Shown here: positions 5,706 through 11,237 of the stretch, one piece after another
Layout of the letters: every line of letters begins with the position of its first letter
Numbering within the stretch: position 1 is the stretch's first letter
DNA from: Defluviitaleaceae bacterium
GTDB lineage: Bacteria > Bacillota > Clostridia > Lachnospirales > WQUN01
NCBI GenBank assembly: GCA_009782245.1
Contig: WRKK01000302.1
Coordinates: 1 to 11,237, forward strand
Length of the DNA stretch: 11,237 nt
Direction of reading: 5' to 3'
Translations under genes and position numbers: made by a program
Notes under the pieces: model-generated
What the model was told of the DNA's origin: nothing
Databases searched by the model: none
Seen by the model: only the letters and a program-made list of their open reading frames with translations

Positions 5706-7195
5706 AATTAGATTTGATTATGCAAGATATTGAATACGAGATTCTGCAAGAGTGCAATTTTAACGCAACGGAGATTGGCGACATTGTAATTGACTCGCGA
5801 AAAGCTACAAAAAACAGCCTTTTTGTTTGTTTGCGCGGTGCACAAGTTGACGGACACGAATTTATCGCCGATGTAGCCGCAAAAGGTGCAGCCGCCGTTA
5901 TTGTGGATAATATTGACCGTGCCGAAAACACTTCTGCTAACACTAATAAACACGCCTATCCCAGCGGAATAACCGTGTTGCACGTAAACAACGCGCGCCG
6001 TGCATTGTGCGTTATTTCCGCCAATTTTAATAATCGTCCTGCAAAAAAATTGCGGCTTTTTGGCGTAACTGGCACAAACGGCAAAACTTCGGTTACTTAC
6101 ATGATAGAAAATATTTTGCGACAAATAACCCCAACGGGGCTTATTGGCACAATCGGCTTGCACATTAACGGAAACCCAATAAATATCCCATTCACAACAT
6201 CTACCACGCCCGACCCGCAAGAACTGCACCAAATTTTGGATTATATTCTGCAAAATGGCGGCAAAGACGTTGTTATGGAGGTTTCGTCTCATGCGTTAAA
6301 ACTGCACAAAGTTGACGGGCTTTTCTTTGAAGTTGCCGTTTTTACCAATCTTACGCAAGATCACATGGATTTTCACCGTACAATGGACAATTATTTGGCT
6401 TGCAAGGTTCGCCTGTTTACCCGCTCAAAGTGCGGCGTTGTTAATGTAGACGACAAATACAGCAAGCAAATAATAGAACGTGGCACTTGCGAAAAATGGC
6501 TTACTTACGGCATTAACACCCCTTGCGATGTGCGGGCTGTTAATATCGTCGATTCTGACGAGGGTTCGGAGTTTTCCGTGCAAATTGGCGAAACCTTAGA
6601 ACAGTTTTTTATGCCCACCAAAGGACTTTTCAACATTTACAACGCTTTGGCGGCAATAGCAACGGCAACAGCAATCGGCACCGATTTATCCAAAATAAAA
6701 TCTGGAATTGCGTCATTTGGCGGCGTTCCTGGGCGTATACAAATTGTGCCTAATAACCGAGGTTTGCGGGTTTTGGTAGATTACGCCCACAGCCCTGACG
6801 GCTTGGTCAACATAATAAACGCCGTTCGTGCCTTTACTGACGGCAAAGTTATAACCCTCTTCGGTTGCGGCGGCGACCGTGATGCCGAAAAACGCCCAAT
6901 TATGGGGCGTATCGCTGGCGAACTTTCCGACCATTGCATAATAACTTCCGACAACCCCCGCACAGAACAACCCGACAAAATTATCGCAGCAATCCAAGAC
7001 GGCGTAACAGAAACAAACTGCCCTTTTGACACTTTTGTGGATAGGCGAACCGCCATTTTTCACGGAATTTCCATATTACAACCTGGCGATTCCCTAATCA
7101 TCGCTGGCAAAGGGCATGAAAATTATCAGCTTATCGGCAAAGATACCCTGCCTTTTGACGATTTTGAAATTGCTAAAAGTGCGATGGCTGGGTAA
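5702..7195 (+). CDS. murE: UDP-MurNAc-L-Ala-D-Glu:meso-diaminopimelate ligase
   Basis: MurE is the cytoplasmic ATP-dependent ligase that adds the third residue of the peptidoglycan stem. The Mur-ligase parts are in order: N-domain IDSRKATKNSLFVCLRG and VDGHEF, the P-loop GTNGKT (residues 124-129), FTNLTQDHMDFH in the central domain, and the C-domain with YAHSPDGL, GCGGDRDAEKRP and AGKGHENYQ. DNPR at 417-420 is the motif that reads meso-DAP; lysine-adding MurE has a different tetrad. From ATG 5702 the protein is 497 residues and begins MKLDLIMQDIEYEIL, like known MurE starts. The frame is open back to TTG 5636, but that start lacks a ribosome binding site. The start codon overlaps the stop of a 10-codon leader ORF. 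murG ends 94 bases upstream and murF starts 54 bases downstream. Confidence 0.96.
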   Translation: MKLDLIMQDIEYEILQECNFNATEIGDIVIDSRKATKNSLFVCLRGAQVDGHEFIADVAAKGAAAVIVDNIDRAENTSANTNKHAYPSGITVLHVNNARRALCVISANFNNRPAKKLRLFGVTGTNGKTSVTYMIENILRQITPTGLIGTIGLHINGNPINIPFTTSTTPDPQELHQILDYILQNGGKDVVMEVSSHALKLHKVDGLFFEVAVFTNLTQDHMDFHRTMDNYLACKVRLFTRSKCGVVNVDDKYSKQIIERGTCEKWLTYGINTPCDVRAVNIVDSDEGSEFSVQIGETLEQFFMPTKGLFNIYNALAAIATATAIGTDLSKIKSGIASFGGVPGRIQIVPNNRGLRVLVDYAHSPDGLVNIINAVRAFTDGKVITLFGCGGDRDAEKRPIMGRIAGELSDHCIITSDNPRTEQPDKIIAAIQDGVTETNCPFDTFVDRRTAIFHGISILQPGDSLIIAGKGHENYQLIGKDTLPFDDFEIAKSAMAG

Positions 7196-7249
7196 AATTG
7201 ATTAAATGTGAAATGTTTTGAAACACTGGGAACTTTTGGAGGTGGAAAA

Positions 7250-8722
7250 ATGCAGTTGACAATAAAAGAAATTTGCAACGCAACGCTTGGTCACTTAAAA
7301 GATGAGGATTATGGCGTTGTTGCCCACGGCGTTACGATAGATAGCCGCGAAAACACGGAGGGCTTGCTTTTTGTGCCGATTGTCGGCGAAAAATTTGACG
7401 GGCATGAATTTATCAGCGAAGCCGTCAACAAAGGGGCAACTTGCGTACTATACGAGCGGGATTTTAGCCTTATGAACAAATACGCCACAATGAAAGTGCC
7501 GCTAATCAAGGTTGCATCTACTCGGCGGGCTTTGATTGATTTGGCAGTTTATCAACGCAACAAATTTAACGGGCAAATTGTCGCAATTACGGGCAGTGCG
7601 GGCAAAACCACCACAAAAGATATAACGGCATCGGTTGTTTCGCAAAAATACGAAACGCTGAAAACAAAGGGCAATTTTAACAATGATATTGGGTTGCCCC
7701 TAACTTTGCTTAGCTTGCAGGAAAAAAACAACGCAATGGTGCTAGAAATGGGCATGAACCACTTTGGCGAAATTGCCGTATTAAGCAACCTTGCACGACC
7801 AAATTTGTGCATTATTACCAATATCGGCGATGCACACATTGAAAATTTAGGCAGCCGTTCGGGAATTTTGAAGGCAAAAATGGAAATTTTTACGGGCTTG
7901 CAGAAAAACGGCACGGTCATATTAAACGGCGACGATTCAATGCTAGGCGGAATCAGCAATGTCCCAAACGCCGTGCGAATTATCGATTGCCACATGAAAA
8001 ATGTTGATACGAAAATGAAATCTGTCAAAAAAAATGTCGTTTTTGCGGATATAATAAGCCGCAACGGCTTTATGGGAACGGTTTGCAACATTTTTTGGAA
8101 CATCGACGGCAAGGGCGAGGGCAAAATAGAGGTGCAAATTCCGCTGCCAGGCGACCACATGGTAATGAACGCATTAATGGCGTTTGCAACAGGGCTTGTG
8201 CTGGATATTGAGGTTGACAAAATCATCGAGGGCATAAAAGCCTTTAAGCCGTCGGGCTACCGCATGGCAATGTCCAAAATAAACGGCGTAACTATCGTAA
8301 ACGACACCTACAACGCCAGCACATTATCCATGAAAGCCACAATAGATATGATGTTGGTTGTTCCAGGGCGAAAAGTGTGCATTTTGGGCGATATGTTTGA
8401 ACTGGGCGAATTTTCGGAAGACTTGCACAACGAGATAGGACGTTACGCCGCACCAAAAATAGATTTAATGCTGACAATCGGCAATTTATCCAAGCACATA
8501 CACGAGGGATTTATTGCAGAAACCAGCGGAAATACCGAAAACAGCGAAAACGGCGAAAAAACGCCGCAAGCCGCCCATTTCGCAACAAAAGAGGATTTTT
8601 TGCAACATTGGCAAAAATACATCAAACCAGACGACACCGTTTTATTAAAAGCGTCTAGGGGCGTGGCGTTGGAGACTGTCGCCGATGCGATGATAGCAGA
8701 ATTGGAAAATGGCGAAAAGTAA
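7250..8722 (+). CDS. murF: UDP-MurNAc-tripeptide:D-alanyl-D-alanine ligase
   Basis: MurF joins D-Ala-D-Ala to the UDP-MurNAc tripeptide, finishing the cytoplasmic pentapeptide. Features seen: N-domain TIDSRENTEGLLFVPIVG and FDGHEF, the P-loop GSAGKTTTKD (Gly115 to Asp124), EMGMNHFGEI, ITNIGDAHIENLGS, the family motif NDTYNAS (351-357), and ILGDMFELGEFSEDLH. The ATG at 7250 has a strong ribosome binding site, GGAGG (7238-7242), 7 bases away. An in-frame GTG at 7208 would add 14 residues of no family likeness. At 490 residues it is longer than the common length of about 450. Part of the excess is a hydrophilic insert, ETSGNTENSENGEKTPQAA, near residues 424-442, just before the last helices. It stands 54 bases after murE and is probably co-transcribed with it. 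Confidence 0.95.
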   Translation: MQLTIKEICNATLGHLKDEDYGVVAHGVTIDSRENTEGLLFVPIVGEKFDGHEFISEAVNKGATCVLYERDFSLMNKYATMKVPLIKVASTRRALIDLAVYQRNKFNGQIVAITGSAGKTTTKDITASVVSQKYETLKTKGNFNNDIGLPLTLLSLQEKNNAMVLEMGMNHFGEIAVLSNLARPNLCIITNIGDAHIENLGSRSGILKAKMEIFTGLQKNGTVILNGDDSMLGGISNVPNAVRIIDCHMKNVDTKMKSVKKNVVFADIISRNGFMGTVCNIFWNIDGKGEGKIEVQIPLPGDHMVMNALMAFATGLVLDIEVDKIIEGIKAFKPSGYRMAMSKINGVTIVNDTYNASTLSMKATIDMMLVVPGRKVCILGDMFELGEFSEDLHNEIGRYAAPKIDLMLTIGNLSKHIHEGFIAETSGNTENSENGEKTPQAAHFATKEDFLQHWQKYIKPDDTVLLKASRGVALETVADAMIAELENGEK

Positions 8723-8730
8723 AAAAATTA

Positions 8731-8813
8731 GCGGGTCAAGGGGCGCGCTCCTTGCGGGGTCAAGGGGCAGCGCCCTTGCGGGGTGTGGGGCAGCGCCCCA
8801 CGGTTTTGAAGTT
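8731..8813 (+). repeat. GC-rich hairpin repeat between murF and mraY (long copy, 83 bp)
   Basis: The same element as 4095-4153 in the opposite chromosomal orientation, but again pointing with transcription toward the next gene. It carries one extra 24-base internal unit (tcaaggggcagcgcccttgc plus gggg, 8760-8783). It contains three hairpins: caaggggc/gctccttg, caaggg/cccttg and gtggggc/gccccac. The last is followed by ggtttt. The end lies 39 bases before the mraY ATG (47 bases before the start for the other copy). It could trim or attenuate the mur transcript, or be a neutral mobile repeat. Confidence 0.9.
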
Positions 8814-8852
8814 AAATTAGTATAAAAAAAACAAAGAAAAAGGGGAAAAATT

Positions 8853-9836
8853 ATGGAATATTCACTTAGTCCAGCAATATATGCGATATTTATTTCGTTT
8901 ATCACAAGCGTGATACTTTGTCCGCTGTTGATACCGTATCTAACAAAGTTAAAATTTGGTCAATTTGTGCGAACAGACGGCGTTAAGGAGCATTTACGAA
9001 AGGCTGGCACGCCAACAATGGGCGGCATTGTGATATTATTCAGTTTAATACCCGTATCTCTGTTTTTTTTGCATGGCAACCGTGAGGGAATTGCGTTAGT
9101 TTTGGTAACTCTTGCGTTTGGTGCAATCGGCTTTTTGGACGATTTTATCAGCGTAAAAAAGAAACGTTCGCTAGGTTTGCGAGCCTACCAAAAATTTACG
9201 GCACAAACGGTTGTTGCGGTTGCGTTTGCCACATATTGCTACTTTTTGCCAGAATTTTCCACGCACATAATAATTCCGTTTGCACCGCAGATTTCTGGTA
9301 ATATTGGAATTGCGTTTATTCCGTTGGCGACGCTTGTAATGTTGGGTGCGGTAAATGGCGCAAACTTCACGGACGGCTTGGACGGGCTAGAGGCGGGCGT
9401 TACTATTCCAATGGCGGCGTTTTTTATGTTTGTTGCGTGGTCGTTAAACAGTCCAATTTTGCCCATAACAGGTGCAGTAATCGGCAGTTTAATGGGATTT
9501 TTGTTATTTAATTGCTACCCCGCAAAGGTTTTTATGGGCGATACAGGTTCACTAGCGTTGGGCGGGTTTGTGGCAGGTTCGGCTATTTTGCTGGGCGTTC
9601 CGCTATGGCTGGCGGTTGTTTCCTTTATTTACGTTATCGAGGTGCTATCAGTAATAATTCAAGTGCTGTATTTCAAGGCAACGGGCGGCAAACGCTTTTT
9701 CAAAATGGCACCCATTCACCACACCTTCGAACTATCAGGCTGGCCCGAAAACAGGGTTGTTGTGCTGTTTTGTGCTGTTACTATTATTTTGTCGCTGTTT
9801 GGGTATTTGGCGTTTAATCCGCAGGTGTTGCAATAA
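8853..9836 (+). CDS. mraY: Phospho-N-acetylmuramoyl-pentapeptide transferase (lipid I synthase)
   Basis: MraY is the polytopic membrane enzyme that moves phospho-MurNAc-pentapeptide from UDP onto undecaprenyl phosphate. The 327 residues are mostly hydrophobic helices, as expected. Signature motifs: KAGTPTMGG in the first cytoplasmic loop, LDDFI with Asp96 and Asp97, NGANFTDGLDGL (Asn168 to Leu179), FMGDTGSLALGG with Asp230, and the HHTFELSGWPE loop starting at His289. These include the Mg2+ and catalytic aspartates. The ATG is preceded by AAAGGGG (8839-8845), 7 bases away. The gene sits 130 bases after murF, with a GC-rich hairpin repeat between, and is the last plus-strand gene. murD and ftsW, which usually follow, are not here; a terminator and a convergent gene come next. 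Confidence 0.97.
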   Translation: MEYSLSPAIYAIFISFITSVILCPLLIPYLTKLKFGQFVRTDGVKEHLRKAGTPTMGGIVILFSLIPVSLFFLHGNREGIALVLVTLAFGAIGFLDDFISVKKKRSLGLRAYQKFTAQTVVAVAFATYCYFLPEFSTHIIIPFAPQISGNIGIAFIPLATLVMLGAVNGANFTDGLDGLEAGVTIPMAAFFMFVAWSLNSPILPITGAVIGSLMGFLLFNCYPAKVFMGDTGSLALGGFVAGSAILLGVPLWLAVVSFIYVIEVLSVIIQVLYFKATGGKRFFKMAPIHHTFELSGWPENRVVVLFCAVTIILSLFGYLAFNPQVLQ

Positions 9837-9843
9837 AAAAAGC

Positions 9844-9875
9844 AAAACCGTGGGTCAGCAGAGTCCCACGGTTTT
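9844..9875. terminator. Bidirectional intrinsic terminator between mraY and the oxidoreductase gene
   Basis: aaaaccgtggg (9844-9854) and cccacggtttt (9865-9875) form a perfect 11-bp stem with a 10-base loop. A-runs on the left and T-runs on the right let it work on both strands, which suits two convergent genes. The stem ends share aaaccgtggg with the hairpin repeats at 4095-4153 and 8731-8813. Confidence 0.85.
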
Positions 9876-9890
9876 AACCTTTTAATCTCC

Positions 9891-11003
9891 CTAAAGTTCG
9901 GGCAAAACAATATCAACCTCTTTACCCAACTGGCTTGAACGATATATCCCGTCCACTATTGCTTGGTTGTAAACGGATTCTATCGTTGGTATGGGTGCTG
10001 GTTTTTCATTTGTTATTGCATCGCAAAATGCCTTTACTTTGTGGTAGAATCTGTCGTTTGACGGTTGGCGTAGCGGGATAGATGTTTCGCAGAGTTGCCC
10101 CTGCACATCGTTGTACATGAACATTGGGCCGATAGTGCCGTCCCAAGCACCGCCCCAGCCGCTACCAACGCCAGCGGGTTTAATTTTTAGCCCAGCATCT
10201 GTGCCGAAAAACATTGTATCGCCCATGGAATCCATGTGCATTGCCCACGACATACGAAAATCTAGTGCAATATCGCCCTCGAGCCTGATAAGCGCCACGG
10301 AAAAATCGTCCACGCTAAAGTTTTTGGAATCGTTAAAATATTTGGGATTTTTGCCGAATTTATCCGAGGCGTACGCCGAAACCGTCAGCGGCTTGGGATA
10401 TTTTATCGCCGACAGCACCATATCCAGCGAATAACAGCCGATGTCCGCCAACGCACCCACGCCCGAAAGCTCTTTTTTAATAAAAGTGCCGCCTGGTATG
10501 CCGCGCCGCCGTCCGCCGCCCGTTTGAATATAGTAAACATCGCCCAAAATGCCGCTACCCACAATATCCCGCACTAAATCCATGTTGGGGTCGTAGCGGG
10601 GCTGAAAGCCGATTGTTAGTATTTTTTTGTGCTGTTTGGCGGTTTTGTACATTTTTATCGCATCTTCCAGCGTTACCGACATTGGTTTTTCGCAAAGTAC
10701 GTGCAAACCTGCCTCTATGGCGGCGATGGTACATTCTGCGTGGGTTGTGTTGTAGGTGCAAACGCTAACGCCGTCCAATTCCAACGCTAGTAAATCTTTG
10801 TTGTCGTCAAAGGCTTTTACGTCCGTTAAACCTGCGTTGTCAAAAAATTTGCGCGCCTTGCCTTTCACAATATCCGAGCCGCCCACTATCTCAACCTCGC
10901 CCCGTTCCTGCAACCGCAAATAAGATTGCAAATGCGCACCAGCTATGCCCCCTGTGCCAATTATGCCAATGCGTAATTTTTTATTTTTACTTTTTGTAGC
11001 CAT
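9891..11003 (-). CDS. Gfo/Idh/MocA-family NAD(P)-dependent oxidoreductase
   Basis: The family uses NAD(P) to oxidise or reduce sugars, inositols and related compounds. The 370 residues start with a Rossmann fold: LRIGIIGTGGIAGAH with the GxGxxA loop at 16-21. The CEKPMS motif (Glu105-Lys106-Pro107) is the family's cofactor/catalytic signature. In the C-terminal domain, GALADIGCYSLD carries Asp187 and a Tyr (191) where many members have His; glucose-fructose oxidoreductase also has Tyr in this motif. There is no signal peptide, so it is probably cytoplasmic. ATG 11003 is chosen because AAAGGG (11012-11017) lies 8 bases from it; the in-frame TTG at 11009 would be too close to that site. The gene converges on mraY across a shared terminator and has no sugar transport or catabolic neighbour in view, so the substrate cannot be inferred. 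Confidence 0.9.
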   Translation of the reverse strand: MATKSKNKKLRIGIIGTGGIAGAHLQSYLRLQERGEVEIVGGSDIVKGKARKFFDNAGLTDVKAFDDNKDLLALELDGVSVCTYNTTHAECTIAAIEAGLHVLCEKPMSVTLEDAIKMYKTAKQHKKILTIGFQPRYDPNMDLVRDIVGSGILGDVYYIQTGGGRRRGIPGGTFIKKELSGVGALADIGCYSLDMVLSAIKYPKPLTVSAYASDKFGKNPKYFNDSKNFSVDDFSVALIRLEGDIALDFRMSWAMHMDSMGDTMFFGTDAGLKIKPAGVGSGWGGAWDGTIGPMFMYNDVQGQLCETSIPLRQPSNDRFYHKVKAFCDAITNEKPAPIPTIESVYNQAIVDGIYRSSQLGKEVDIVLPEL

Positions 11004-11023
11004 TTTCAAAAACCCTTTCGTTT

Positions 11024-11040
11024 AATGCAACTTCTGCATT
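11024..11040. promoter_or_regulatory. Small inverted repeat upstream of the oxidoreductase gene
   Basis: aatgca-acttc-tgcatt is a perfect 6-bp dyad with a 5-base centre, lying 7 bases upstream of the AAAGGG ribosome binding site. Its place fits an operator or a leader hairpin. No clear -35/-10 pair was found around it, and a short dyad like this can arise by chance. Confidence 0.3.
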
Positions 11041-11090
11041 ATTTTTTTACTTGCTCAAACAACTTTATTGAAATATCGCAAATTAGGAGG

Positions 11091-11237
11091 GACGGGCGAC
11101 CACCTGTGCAAACTTTTGTTGAATCATTGTGAACCAGACGGGACGGGCGACCTGTCTGCCGACAGGCAGGCCGAGGACGGTCGCCCCTACGGTCGGCGTT
11201 TTTGTAGGGGCGACCTGTCTGCCTGTCGGCAGACAGG
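11091..11237. repeat. GC-rich 'gggcgacc' repeat element, copy 3 (runs to the window end)
   Basis: It opens with gacgggcgacc arms (11091-11101 and 11143-11152) enclosing a core like 4293-4337. ggtcgcccctac at 11179-11190 is inverted at 11204-11215. A 10-bp perfect stem, cctgtctgcc/ggcagacagg with loop tgtc, fills 11214-11237, and a related sequence is at 11151-11170. The shared gtaggggcgacc edge also occurs at 32-43. No gene is seen in it. Confidence 0.8.

Noticed and set aside
8806..8826. TTGAAG and TATAAA as an mraY promoter
   Set aside because: The spacer is only 9 bases, and no other -35 box lies at 16-18 bases from TATAAA.

Overview
The window looks like chromosomal DNA of a Gram-positive bacterium of the class Clostridia (Bacillota), probably a gut or other anaerobic lineage known mostly from metagenomes. 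This is inferred from moderate G+C, AGGAG-type ribosome binding sites, sigma-A-type promoters with an extended -10, a clostridial-style MurG N-terminus (GGGTAGHVTPN), and a MurE carrying the meso-diaminopimelate signature DNPR. No species can be named from the sequence alone.

Left part (1-4047, all minus strand): a two-gene unit encodes a flavodoxin-fold/SCP2 fusion protein with a long low-complexity linker (671-2245), followed after 6 bases by a small membrane-anchored coiled-coil protein of unknown function (113-664). Upstream lies a gene for a lipoprotein of the M1 metallopeptidase fold (2428-4047). Two of its three zinc ligands and the likely catalytic tyrosine are substituted, so it is probably a pseudo-enzyme.

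Centre (4048-4548): a 500-base divergent control region. It has a consensus promoter on the minus strand for the M1-like gene and two near-identical promoter-like segments on the plus strand for murG. A GC-rich 'gggcgacc' repeat element lies between the two plus-strand segments, and a different GC-rich hairpin repeat sits in the minus-strand leader.

Right part (4549-9836, plus strand): a peptidoglycan precursor block murG-murE-murF-mraY. MurE adds meso-DAP, MurF adds D-Ala-D-Ala, MraY makes lipid I and MurG converts it to lipid II. The order differs from the usual dcw cluster: murG is first, and murD and ftsW are absent from this stretch. A 10-codon leader ORF with a good ribosome binding site ends inside the murE start codon (ATGA overlap), suggesting translational coupling. 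A second, longer copy of the hairpin repeat lies between murF and mraY.

End (9837-11237): a bidirectional hairpin terminator separates mraY from a convergent Gfo/Idh/MocA-family oxidoreductase gene (9891-11003, minus). The window closes in another 'gggcgacc' repeat element, as it opened. No tRNA, rRNA, CRISPR array, transposase or phage gene was seen.
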